A stretch of DNA of 64,000 nucleotides, taken from positions 806,001-870,000 of the forward strand of contig NZ_JAUHHD010000001.1 of NCBI RefSeq assembly GCF_030410515.1. The letters are read 5' to 3'. The stretch's first letter is position 1. Every line of letters begins with the position of its first letter. Both the position numbers and the translations under genes were made by a program. This DNA comes from Arthrobacter sp. YD4 (GTDB lineage: Bacteria > Actinomycetota > Actinomycetes > Actinomycetales > Micrococcaceae). Shown piece by piece: positions 1-6,843 of the stretch. Below the pieces are notes generated by a model that saw only the letters and a program-made list of their open reading frames with translations, had not been told where the DNA came from and ran no database searches.

Positions 1-1
1 A

Positions 2-307
2 CTGGGCCACAGTCCGGACTGCCCCGCCCTGGTCCCGGATGAATTCTCGAAACAGTGCCTGGGTGGCACCGGCAGCACGCTCAACCAGGGCCGCGGCACG
101 GTGTTCGCCGGCGTCGGGATCGGCGGGGTGGGGCTGCACGACGTCCGCGAGGAAGATCCCGAGGCCGGCTACTTCGCGGAGTGGTCCGGCAAGAACGTCA
201 AGCCCACCTACGGCACGCTGAAGGTGTCCGTGGGAGAGGACGCGCTGACCGCCGCACTGGTCCCGGCCGAGGGCAGCTTCACGGACACCTTCACCATCAC
301 GCGGTGA
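2..307 (+). CDS. Metallophosphoesterase, C-terminal part (cut by window edge)
   Basis: The frame is open from base 2, so the gene begins outside the window. About 101 residues are visible. The stretch GTVFAGVGIGGVGLHDV followed by a YFAEWSG segment and a terminal DTFTI resembles the end of secreted purple-acid-phosphatase-like metallophosphoesterases of actinobacteria, where a G-rich strand and a final beta strand close the catalytic sandwich. The metal ligands would lie upstream and are not visible, so the activity is inferred from the tail only. The gene converges on trpF with under 50 bases between the stop codons. Confidence 0.65.
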   Translation: MGHSPDCPALVPDEFSKQCLGGTGSTLNQGRGTVFAGVGIGGVGLHDVREEDPEAGYFAEWSGKNVKPTYGTLKVSVGEDALTAALVPAEGSFTDTFTITR

Positions 308-353
308 CCGCGCCTTGGGTGGCCCGGCCCTTTGCCTGCACCGATGGGGCCGG

Positions 354-953
354 TCAGTGCCCCTTGGCGGCGGTGACGAAGGCCGTGACCCGGGCCGGGT
401 CCTTGACCCCGCGGGAAACCTCGACGCCGGAGGAGACGTCCACACCCCACGCACCGGCCGCCGCGGCAGCGTCTGCCACGTTCGCCGGGTCCAGCCCGCC
501 GGCCAGCAGCCAGTGCCGGTCCCCCAGCCCCCGGGCGCGGACCGAGGCGTAGTCCCAGGCTTCGCCGGAGCCGGGCACGGCGGCGTCGACCAGCAGCAGG
601 TCCTCGCCCCAGTCGGCGAAGGCTTCCGGTGCCGCGGACATCGTGATCGCCCGGATCAGCCTCATCCCGGCGTCGTGGACCACCCGGACGTCCTCCCGGG
701 TCCGGTCGCCGTGCAGCTGGACCCAGTCCAGCCCGGCGTCCCGTGCCGCGGCGACGGCGTCGGCCGCCGGTTCGTGCCGGAAGACGCCCACCGCGGGAAC
801 CCCTGACGGCACGCTGGGCAGCAGTTCGCGGACCCGGTCCGGCGCCACCTGACGGGGGCTGGCGGTCAGGACGAAGCCCACCGCGTCCGCCCCGGCGTCG
901 ACGGCGGCCCGGACGGCCTCGCTGGTGCTCAGACCGCATACCTTGACGAACAT
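354..953 (-). CDS. trpF: Phosphoribosylanthranilate isomerase
   Basis: TrpF isomerises phosphoribosylanthranilate to the carboxyphenylaminodeoxyribulose phosphate used by TrpC in tryptophan synthesis. The 199-residue protein has the expected single TIM-barrel length. Visible motifs are an N-terminal KVCGL with the catalytic Cys (residues 4-8), VGFV at about 26, QLHGD near 79, a strand ending LLAGGL near 150 and the phosphate-binding DVSSGVE near 170. The start is the ATG at 951-953 with a GGGAG box upstream. It stands alone here, away from other trp genes, which is common in this family of bacteria. Actinobacteria that use PriA for this step often lack trpF, so a separate trpF is worth noting. 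Confidence 0.93.
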   Translation of the reverse strand: MFVKVCGLSTSEAVRAAVDAGADAVGFVLTASPRQVAPDRVRELLPSVPSGVPAVGVFRHEPAADAVAAARDAGLDWVQLHGDRTREDVRVVHDAGMRLIRAITMSAAPEAFADWGEDLLLVDAAVPGSGEAWDYASVRARGLGDRHWLLAGGLDPANVADAAAAAGAWGVDVSSGVEVSRGVKDPARVTAFVTAAKGH

Positions 954-992
954 TCCGGCTCCCTACCGCTGCGCATTGTCGCTTTCACCGCT

Positions 993-1024
993 GTGCTGCT
1001 GTGTTGCTGTGTTGCTGTGTTGCT
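993..1024. repeat. 8-bp tandem repeat (GTGTTGCT)
   Basis: Three perfect head-to-tail copies of GTGTTGCT occupy 1001-1024, preceded by a one-mismatch copy (GTGCTGCT) at 993-1000. The array lies between the divergent trpF and HutD genes and is a candidate slipped-strand repeat in their shared upstream region. Confidence 0.85.
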
Positions 1025-1066
1025 TCGACGTTAGCAAGTCCCGCGCCCGGCCACCGGCGCCGCGGC

Positions 1067-1072
1067 TAGGCT
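1067..1072 (+). promoter_or_regulatory. -10 element for a leaderless transcript (HutD gene)
   Basis: TAGGCT lies exactly 6 bases before the ATG at 1079 and there is no Shine-Dalgarno box. This matches the actinobacterial TANNNT -10 with transcription starting at or near the start codon. No good -35 is seen. Confidence 0.6.
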
Positions 1073-1078
1073 GATCCC

Positions 1079-1630
1079 ATGGACATCATCCGTTACGCCG
1101 ACCTCAAACCCGCCCCCTGGCGCAACGGCGGTGGCACCACCCGTGAACTGGCCCGCTTCCCGCTCGACGCGGCCGACGGCGGCTGGGACTGGCGGGTAAG
1201 CATCGCGGAGGTCGGCAAGGCCGGAGACTTTTCCGCGTTCCCCGGGATGGAGCGGGTCCTCACCGTGGTGAACGGCGACCTGCTGTTCCTCACGGTCGAC
1301 GGCGCCGAGCACCCGCTGGAAAAGTACCGCCCGTTCCGGTTCTCCGGCGACGCCGACGCGGCCGGTGCCCTGCCCACCGGCGACATTCGGGACCTGAATG
1401 TCATCTGCCGGCGGGGCGCCTTCAAGGGCTTCACCTCCATCATCGAACTGTCCAAGAAACGGGCACACCCGGTCTTCGAGGGGCAGTTCGGCATCCTGCT
1501 GCAGGGCCAGGCGACGGCGGACGGCGAGGCGCTGGGCCGGTACGACGCCGTCGTCGGCTCTGACACGGCGACGCCCGAGATCCTGGGCCGCGGCTTCCTT
1601 GCCGTCGTCTCGATCGACCCTGTCGACTGA
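1079..1630 (+). CDS. HutD/Ves family cupin-like protein
   Basis: The 183-residue protein begins with a PAPWRNGGGTTREL segment typical of the HutD/Ves family (DUF886), followed by WRVSIAEV and an SAFPGMERVLTVVNG strand pair that are family hallmarks. Members are bicupin-fold proteins associated with histidine utilisation (HutD) or cold response (Ves); no catalytic activity is firmly established. There are no hut genes nearby, so a role in histidine breakdown cannot be supported from context. The TAGGCT box 6 bases upstream of the ATG suggests a leaderless message. The C-terminus is about average for the family. Confidence 0.87.
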   Translation: MDIIRYADLKPAPWRNGGGTTRELARFPLDAADGGWDWRVSIAEVGKAGDFSAFPGMERVLTVVNGDLLFLTVDGAEHPLEKYRPFRFSGDADAAGALPTGDIRDLNVICRRGAFKGFTSIIELSKKRAHPVFEGQFGILLQGQATADGEALGRYDAVVGSDTATPEILGRGFLAVVSIDPVD

Positions 1631-1736
1631 TTGACCCCGGTCGTCTCGGTGAACCCGTCCTCTCAGGAAACCCAGTCCAGCCGGAGGCCTAGCCCCCGGA
1701 TTTTGCTAGGCTGAAGGCAAGGCCGGATCCCGGCCT

Positions 1737-1783
1737 CCGGACGACGGTTCAGTACCCGGCACGCGACAAGACTGGCCAAAGGA
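1737..1783 (+). promoter_or_regulatory. Guanidine-III riboswitch (ykkC-III) plus ribosome binding site
   Basis: The segment shows the conserved blocks of the guanidine-III class in order: CCGGACGA (1737-1744), GTACCCGG (within 1752-1759) and GACAAGACTGG (1765-1775). CCGG and CCGG pair to form the first helix. CAGT before the second block pairs with ACTG after GACAAG, forming the pseudoknot helix, as in the known Thermobifida fusca example. The Shine-Dalgarno AAAGGA at 1778-1783 follows the pseudoknot directly and sits 8 bases before the ATG at 1792, so control of translation is the likely mode. The two genes downstream are SMR exporters, the standard partners of guanidine riboswitches. Confidence 0.9.
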
Positions 1784-1791
1784 TTGTTGTC

Positions 1792-2115
1792 ATGTCGTGG
1801 ATCATCCTCATTGCCGCCGGATCCCTAGAAGCCGTGTGGGCCGCCGCGTTGCACCGCACGTCGCAGGCCACAGGCCGCCGCCGACTCCTGCCGGGCGCAC
1901 TGTTCCTGGTCTCCGTCCTCGCCAGCACCGGCGGACTCGCGATCGCCATGCAGACCATACCCACCGGGACCGCCTACGCCGTCTGGGTGGGAGTCGGCGT
2001 CGTCCTTACCTCCGCTTATGCGATGGCCACCCGTGTTGAACCCGCCAGCGCCGCCCGGATCCTGCTGCTCGGCGGGATCGTGGTGTGCGTGGCCGGCCTG
2101 AAGCTGGTGGCGTGA
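1792..2115 (+). CDS. SMR family exporter subunit, probable guanidinium exporter (first of a pair)
   Basis: This 107-residue, four-helix inner-membrane protein is a small multidrug resistance transporter. The essential membrane glutamate is E13 in AAGSLEAVW, and the family signature GTAYAVWVGVGVV lies near residues 55-68. SMR pumps exchange protons for cationic substrates as dimers. The guanidine-III riboswitch upstream points to guanidinium as the substrate. The next gene encodes a second SMR subunit whose ATG overlaps this stop codon, so the two probably form a heterodimer, as in YkkCD/EbrAB-type pairs. Substrate specificity is inferred from the riboswitch, not from residues. Confidence 0.88.
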   Translation: MSWIILIAAGSLEAVWAAALHRTSQATGRRRLLPGALFLVSVLASTGGLAIAMQTIPTGTAYAVWVGVGVVLTSAYAMATRVEPASAARILLLGGIVVCVAGLKLVA

Positions 2116-2519
2116 TGCGCGCCGGCACCCGCGGATCGGGTTCTTCCTGGCTGATCCTGCTCGGCTCGGCCGTCCTTGAGGCGGTGTGGGCCACGGCCCT
2201 GGGCCTCTCCGACGGGTTCAGCCGTCCCCTGCCCACCCTGATCTTCGCCGTGGCCGCGGCATTGAGCATGGCCGGACTGGGCATGGCCGTGCGGCGCATC
2301 CCGTTGGGCACCGCGTATGCCGTGTGGGTAGGAATCGGCGCCGCCCTGACCGTGGGCTGGGCGATGGCCACCGGCGTCGAAGCCGCCAACCCGCTGAAAC
2401 TGCTGTTCATAGCGGGGATCGTCGGCTGCGCGGCGGGGCTGAAACTGCTGCCGGGCGGGCCGGAGGACTCCGAACCGCCCGTTTCCGAGCCGTCGTCCCG
2501 TACGCTCCCGCCCGGTTAG
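2115..2519 (+). CDS. SMR family exporter subunit (second of a pair)
   Basis: This is a 134-residue SMR protein whose ATG shares its A with the preceding TGA stop (ATGA-type overlap at 2113-2117), so translation is coupled. A further upstream in-frame start at 2085 would give ten extra residues but lies inside the first gene. The conserved glutamate is E22 in SAVLEAVW, and GTAYAVWVGIGA is present. Compared with its partner it has a short hydrophilic N-terminal extension and a proline/serine-rich cytosolic tail of about 20 residues after the fourth helix. Asymmetric tails are usual in paired SMR proteins. It should be under the same riboswitch. Confidence 0.88.
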   Translation: MRAGTRGSGSSWLILLGSAVLEAVWATALGLSDGFSRPLPTLIFAVAAALSMAGLGMAVRRIPLGTAYAVWVGIGAALTVGWAMATGVEAANPLKLLFIAGIVGCAAGLKLLPGGPEDSEPPVSEPSSRTLPPG

Positions 2520-2719
2520 TCCCACCGGCAACCGCCGATCCGGCCGGACACGCCGTGTCGCGGGCCCGGGTCCGGGAGGTAACCGGGGAGAATCGCACGC
2601 AGGCTTGCTGCCGGGCCCGGACGAACGCTGGCAACCCCCGGGAACCCGCCCGGAATACCGGGACCGGGCGGGAGGTTCTTGGCTGGGACAGCGGTTCCGG
2701 CAATGACAGGAGACTCCAG

Positions 2720-3727
2720 ATGACAGCCACAGTTCAGCTCGGCGACAGCCTCAGCGTCAGCCCCCTCGGATTCGGCGGAATGGCCCTGACCCCGGTCTAC
2801 GGCGACGTTGACCCGGCCGAGGCGCTGGCCACCCTGCACCACGCCGTCGACGCCGGGGTGACCTTCCTGGACACCGCGGACATTTACGGCAGCGGCAGCA
2901 ATGAAGAACTCTTCGCCCAATTGCTCAAGGACCGGCGCTCCGAGGTGCAGTTGGCCACGAAGTTCGGCCTGGTGGGGAACCCGGCGGAGGGCTACACGGA
3001 CATCCGGGGCGACGCCGCCTACGTCCGCGAGGCCGTGGACCGCAGCCTGTCCCGCCTCGGCACCGACAGCATCGACCTGTATTACATGCACCGCCGTGAC
3101 CTCCGCGTTCCGATTGTGGAAACCGTGGAGGCCATGGCGGAGCTGGTCAAGGCCGGAAAGGTCAAGCACCTGGGCCTGTCCGAGGTGACGGCGGCGGAAC
3201 TCAGGGAGGCCCATGCCGTGCACCCGATCGCCGCCGTCCAGAGCGAATGGTCCATCTGGAGCCGGGACGTGGAGCGCAACGTGGTGCCCGCGGCCGCCGA
3301 ACTGGGTGTCGGCTTCGTGCCCTATTCGCCGCTGGGCCGGGGGTTCCTGACCGGCACCGTGGATGCCTCGAAGCTGGGCAGCAACGACTTCCGCCGCAAC
3401 ATCCCCCGCTTCGCCGCGGATGCCGTGGACGCCAACCAGGCCGTGGTGGCTACGGTCCGCGAGGTCGCCGCCGAGCTGCAGACCGCCAACGGTCCCGCCA
3501 CGCCGGCGCATGTTGCCCTGGCCTGGCTGCTGGCCCGGGGCGAGGCGCTGGGCCTGCCCGTCGTCCCGATTCCAGGCACCCGCAAGGCCGCCCGGATCGA
3601 TGAAAACCTCGGCGCCCTGTCCCTGGAGCTGAGCCCGGCGCAACTTGACCGGCTCAACACCGCCGCGGACGCCGTCGTCGGCTCCCGCGCGGCGAACCCG
3701 GGCTGGGTCTCCGAGGGCCGGGAATAG
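2720..3727 (+). CDS. Aldo/keto reductase
   Basis: The 335-residue NADPH-dependent oxidoreductase has an (alpha/beta)8 barrel. The N-terminal PLGFGGMALTPVYG and FLDTADIYGSG carry the catalytic Asp and Tyr, LATKFGLV holds the Lys, and IDLYYMHRRD the His. The C-terminal VVPIPGTRK binds the cofactor phosphate. It belongs to the AKR group often annotated as general stress or YhdN-like reductases; the physiological carbonyl substrate is unknown. The frame stays open far upstream, but the ATG at 2720 is the real start because the conserved fold begins at once and AGGAGA lies at 2708-2713. Confidence 0.93.
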   Translation: MTATVQLGDSLSVSPLGFGGMALTPVYGDVDPAEALATLHHAVDAGVTFLDTADIYGSGSNEELFAQLLKDRRSEVQLATKFGLVGNPAEGYTDIRGDAAYVREAVDRSLSRLGTDSIDLYYMHRRDLRVPIVETVEAMAELVKAGKVKHLGLSEVTAAELREAHAVHPIAAVQSEWSIWSRDVERNVVPAAAELGVGFVPYSPLGRGFLTGTVDASKLGSNDFRRNIPRFAADAVDANQAVVATVREVAAELQTANGPATPAHVALAWLLARGEALGLPVVPIPGTRKAARIDENLGALSLELSPAQLDRLNTAADAVVGSRAANPGWVSEGRE

Positions 3728-3734
3728 GCGGTCC

Positions 3735-3740
3735 TAGACT
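3735..3740 (+). promoter_or_regulatory. -10 element for a leaderless transcript (MBL gene)
   Basis: TAGACT ends 7 bases before the ATG at 3748. It selects this start over the in-frame ATG at 3742, which would lie only one base after the box. Confidence 0.55.
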
Positions 3741-3747
3741 GATGCCC

Positions 3748-4398
3748 ATGGACTCACTCATTCATTCGCTCCGCGACGTCACCATCCGCAGGATTTCGGT
3801 CAGCGAGATGGACAACAACGTGTACCTGCTCACCGCGAAGGCTTCCGGCGCGCAGCTCCTGATCGATGCGGCCGATGATGCGGCCGCCATCAAGGCGCTG
3901 CTGGCCGACGCCGCCGCGGACACCGAGGCGACGCCGAAGCTGGCGCTGATCGCCACCACGCACCAGCACTGGGACCACGTCCGTGCGCTGCCCGAGGTGG
4001 TCAAGGCGACCGGCGCGAAGACCGCCGCCGGAACCGACGACGCCCCCGCGCTGCCGGTGCCCGTGGATGTGCTGCTGGACCACGGCGACGTCGGCAACTT
4101 CGACGGGTTCGACGTGACGGCGGTGCACCTGCGCGGCCACACCCCGGGTTCGGTGGCGCTGGTGTACCAGGACCCGGCAGGGCCCGCGCACATCTTCTCC
4201 GGCGACTCGCTGTTCCCGGGCGGGGTAGGCAACACGGACAAGGATCCGGAACGCTTCACCCAGCTGCTGGACGATGTGTCCGCGCGGCTGTTCGATGTCT
4301 ACCCGGACGACACGGTGGTGCACCCGGGCCACGGCAAGCCGACCACCCTGGGCGCGGAACGGCCGTACCTTGCGGAGTGGCGCGCCCGCGGCTGGTAG
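3748..4398 (+). CDS. MBL-fold metallo-hydrolase (glyoxalase II-like)
   Basis: The 216-residue protein has the metallo-beta-lactamase fold. TTHQHWDH (near residue 70) is the HxHxDH metal motif with Gln in the spacer. A later His is in LRGHTPGS, the bridging Asp in FSGDSLFPGG, and the last His in VHPGHGKPT. This set of ligands is that of glyoxalase II-like hydrolases that cleave thioesters or related bonds. The protein is shorter than true glyoxalase II, lacks its C-terminal glutathione-binding domain, and therefore probably has another substrate. It follows the aldo/keto reductase by about 20 bases but has its own apparent -10. Confidence 0.85.
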   Translation: MDSLIHSLRDVTIRRISVSEMDNNVYLLTAKASGAQLLIDAADDAAAIKALLADAAADTEATPKLALIATTHQHWDHVRALPEVVKATGAKTAAGTDDAPALPVPVDVLLDHGDVGNFDGFDVTAVHLRGHTPGSVALVYQDPAGPAHIFSGDSLFPGGVGNTDKDPERFTQLLDDVSARLFDVYPDDTVVHPGHGKPTTLGAERPYLAEWRARGW

Positions 4399-4400
4399 GA

Positions 4401-4451
4401 CCTGCCGGCTCGGCAGGATCCGGAATCCGCGCCGGTTCCGGACCGGCGCGG
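4401..4451. repeat. Two adjacent hairpins between convergent genes
   Basis: CCTGCCG/CGGCAGG (4401-4407 with 4411-4417) and CCGCGCCGGT/ACCGGCGCGG (4427-4436 with 4442-4451) are perfect inverted repeats with loops of 3 and 5 bases. Together with the terminator at 4463 they make three hairpins in a row. Confidence 0.8.
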
Positions 4452-4462
4452 CAGATTCGGGC

Positions 4463-4500
4463 GGCCGCACCGGCGACCCCCGGTGCGGCCTTCCGTTTCC
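4463..4500 (+). terminator. Rho-independent terminator of the MBL gene
   Basis: A perfect 11-bp stem GGCCGCACCGG/CCGGTGCGGCC (4463-4473 with 4480-4490) is followed by the T-rich tail TTCCGTTTCC. It lies between the MBL gene and the converging helicase gene and may also stop the opposite strand less efficiently. Confidence 0.75.
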
Positions 4501-4532
4501 GTAGCGCGGACCGTTAATCCGCGCGGAAAACC

Positions 4533-6431
4533 TTAGCGGCTGCGGCGGTCGTTCGACGCCGGGGCCGACGCGCGGCGGGGACCGCCGCTGCGGGCCGGAC
4601 GGCCTTCACCGGAGCGGCCGTTGCCGCCGCCTGCGTAGGATCCGCCGGACGTGCCGCCGGTGTTGGAGGACCAGACCGGAGCCGAACCGCCGCCGGAGCG
4701 ACCGCCCGACTTGGCGCCTGCCGCGGCACGCTGGCCGGTGGCCGGACGTCCGCTGCGCTGGCCGCCGGTGGAGCCGCCGGTACGCGGGGCGCCGCCCCGG
4801 CCCGCGGCCGATCCGCCACGGGGTGCCCCGCCGCGGGAGTCATTCCGGCCCTCGGCTGCACGGCCGTCGGAACCCCGACCCGCGGCCGGCCGCCCACCGG
4901 CGGACGGAACATCGTTGTGGTGCGCGTAAGCGGTGGCGCGGCCACGGCCCCGGGCGTTGCGGCGCTCGGAACGCTCGGCGTCGGACCGGTCCTGGTTCTG
5001 CTCGGCGATCCGCTCGGCGGCGCTGCGGGCAGCGGCCTGGCCCTCGTAGGCCACGGCGCGGCGCTCGGCACGCGGCAGGTCGGTGCGGGGAGCCTCGGCG
5101 GACACCTTTCCGCGTCCACCACGGCCGCCGCGGCCACCCGCGGTGGGGGCTGCCTGGCGGCGGGCCCGCTTGCGCTCTGCGTTGGCGCCGGTGGAGCTGC
5201 CGCCGCCCTGCTGCGGAGCCTTGGCGGCCAGCAGCGCGGCGCGGGTGCGGGGATCGACCTTCTCGGCAATGTCGCCGACAAGCTCGGCCACGATCGGCGA
5301 ACTGGCGGTGACGCGCTCGAAGCTGACGTCCACGCCGGCGGCCTTCATGAGCTTCTTCACGTCGGACTGCTGCTCCGGCAGGGTCAGCGTGACAACGGTG
5401 CCGTCGGAACCGGCGCGGGCGGTACGGCCCGAACGGTGCAGGTAGGCCTTGTGCTCGGTGGGCGGGTCCACGTGGATGACGAGTTCGACGTCGTCGACGT
5501 GCACGCCGCGGGCGGCGACGTCGGTGGCGACCAGGACGCGGACGTCGCCGGAGGAGAACTCGGCGAGGTTGCGGTCACGGGCGTTCTGCGACAGGTTGCC
5601 GTGCAGATCGACGGCGGGGATGCCGGCATCGGTCAGGGTCTTGGCCAGCTTGCGGGCGTGGTGCTTGGTGCGCATGAACAGCACGCGGCGGCCGGCGCCG
5701 GAGGCGAGCTCCACGATCAGCTGCTTCTTCACGGTCTGGTCGTTGACCACCAGGACGTGGTGCTCCATGGTGGTGACCGCGGCCTGCGGGTCGTCCACGG
5801 AGTGGGTCAGCGGGTTGGAGAGGTAGCGCTGGACAATCTTGTCCACGCCGTTGTCCAGGGTGGCGGAGAAGAGCAGGCGCTGGCCCTGGGCGGGGGTCAT
5901 GTCCATGAGCTTCTTGACCACCGGGAGGAAGCCGAGGTCGGCCATGTGGTCGGCCTCGTCCAGGACGGTGATCTCGACCGACTCGAGGGTCAGGATGCGC
6001 TGGCGGATCAGGTCCTCCAGGCGGCCGGGGCAGGCGATGACGATGTCGACGCCGGCGCGGAGGGCCTTTTCCTGGCGGGCCTGGGAGATGCCGCCGTAGA
6101 TCACGGTGGTGTTCAGGCCGACGGCCTTGGCCAGCGGCTCCACCGTGGCGTTGATCTGGGTGGCCAGCTCGCGGGTCGGGGCCAGCACCAGGGCCATGGG
6201 GCGGCCGGGCTTGCGGAAATGCGCGGCCTCGCGCTCGGCGAGACGGGCCACCAGCGGGATGGCGAAGGCGATGGTCTTGCCGGAGCCGGTGCGGCCGCGG
6301 CCCAGGACGTCGCGTCCGGCCAGGGTGTCCGGGAGGGTCTTGACCTGGATGGGGAACGGCTCGGTGATTCCCTGGGCGGTCAGGGTGTCGGCAAGGGCCT
6401 TGGGCGTGCCGAGGGCGGCAAAAGTAGTCAT
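4533..6431 (-). CDS. DEAD-box ATP-dependent RNA helicase
   Basis: The 632-residue helicase unwinds RNA duplexes using ATP, probably in cold adaptation, ribosome assembly or mRNA turnover. Motifs run in order: Q motif (FPIQ near 30), GRTGSGKT (Walker A), PTRELA, CPGRLED, DEADHM, SAT, a long RecA2 domain and HRSGRTARAG (motif VI). After about residue 410 comes a low-complexity RG/GR-rich basic tail of some 220 residues, typical of RNA-binding RhlE/CsdA-like enzymes. The ATG at 6429-6431 is preferred over a TTG three codons upstream. The message has a long leader containing a terminator-like hairpin (see 6604-6691), suggesting regulation after initiation. Confidence 0.92.
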   Translation of the reverse strand: MTTFAALGTPKALADTLTAQGITEPFPIQVKTLPDTLAGRDVLGRGRTGSGKTIAFAIPLVARLAEREAAHFRKPGRPMALVLAPTRELATQINATVEPLAKAVGLNTTVIYGGISQARQEKALRAGVDIVIACPGRLEDLIRQRILTLESVEITVLDEADHMADLGFLPVVKKLMDMTPAQGQRLLFSATLDNGVDKIVQRYLSNPLTHSVDDPQAAVTTMEHHVLVVNDQTVKKQLIVELASGAGRRVLFMRTKHHARKLAKTLTDAGIPAVDLHGNLSQNARDRNLAEFSSGDVRVLVATDVAARGVHVDDVELVIHVDPPTEHKAYLHRSGRTARAGSDGTVVTLTLPEQQSDVKKLMKAAGVDVSFERVTASSPIVAELVGDIAEKVDPRTRAALLAAKAPQQGGGSSTGANAERKRARRQAAPTAGGRGGRGGRGKVSAEAPRTDLPRAERRAVAYEGQAAARSAAERIAEQNQDRSDAERSERRNARGRGRATAYAHHNDVPSAGGRPAAGRGSDGRAAEGRNDSRGGAPRGGSAAGRGGAPRTGGSTGGQRSGRPATGQRAAAGAKSGGRSGGGSAPVWSSNTGGTSGGSYAGGGNGRSGEGRPARSGGPRRASAPASNDRRSR

Positions 6432-6603
6432 AAGTATCAAAGGTCTTTCAGGCGGTATCCGTGCGGATATCGGCCCCCGGCGCCGGTTGGACCAGGGGTT
6501 CGCCGAAGAAAAGTCAGGTGGTCGACCGGGCCGTCTGCGGGTAGCCGCTCATTGCCGGGACCAAATGGAACGCGTTCATCGACGCAGGATGTGCCTCTCA
6601 CAT

Positions 6604-6691
6604 GAAAAAACCCACTCCCGCGGGGACATTCCGAGGAATACGCGGGCGATCCGGCGGTCTGCCGAGGCTTTCCAGCCGGATCAGGAGTGGG
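6604..6691 (-). ncRNA. Structured leader RNA with terminator-like 3' end upstream of the helicase
   Basis: Read on the minus strand, GCCCACTCC (from 6691) pairs with GGAGTGGG, which runs directly into TTTTTTC (6610-6604). Inside the loop a second perfect pair GATCCGGC/GCCGGATC (6648-6655 with 6675-6682) and a small ATTCC/GGAAT hairpin (6628-6639) make a branched structure. The T-tract sits about 170 bases before the helicase start, so this is either a small RNA with its own terminator or an attenuator in the helicase leader. No known RNA family was recognised. Confidence 0.6.
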
Positions 6692-6777
6692 CATCACTGC
6701 ACATCAAGTTCATCCAGTCTATCATCCGGGACCCTCCTCCCGTTTCCGGCCGGTCCCGACCCTCCCGTAGGTCCCAT

Positions 6778-6843
6778 CCCAACTGACTCGCAGCTAAGGC
6801 CGTTTTCGCCGCTCAAAACGGCTTCAAGTGCCAGTTAGTTGGG
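6778..6843. repeat. Palindromic intergenic repeat, copy 1 (imperfect)
   Basis: This roughly 66-bp dyad begins CCCAACTGACTCGCAGCT and ends CCAGTTAGTTGGG, with AAGGCCGTTTT/AAAACGGCTT flanking the centre. It shares its arms with the perfect palindrome at 12153-12210. The right end overlaps the last codons and stop of the MFS gene, so the repeat may double as its terminator hairpin. Confidence 0.85.

Noticed and set aside
1690-1736. Guanidine-I or guanidine-II riboswitch
   Set aside because: Neither the conserved class I blocks nor two ACGR-loop hairpins are present; class III blocks are complete at 1737-1777.
4917-6605. 562-residue open frame opposite the DEAD-box helicase
   Set aside because: It is a GC-rich antisense shadow, Gly/Val/Leu-rich without motifs, and the other strand has a complete helicase.
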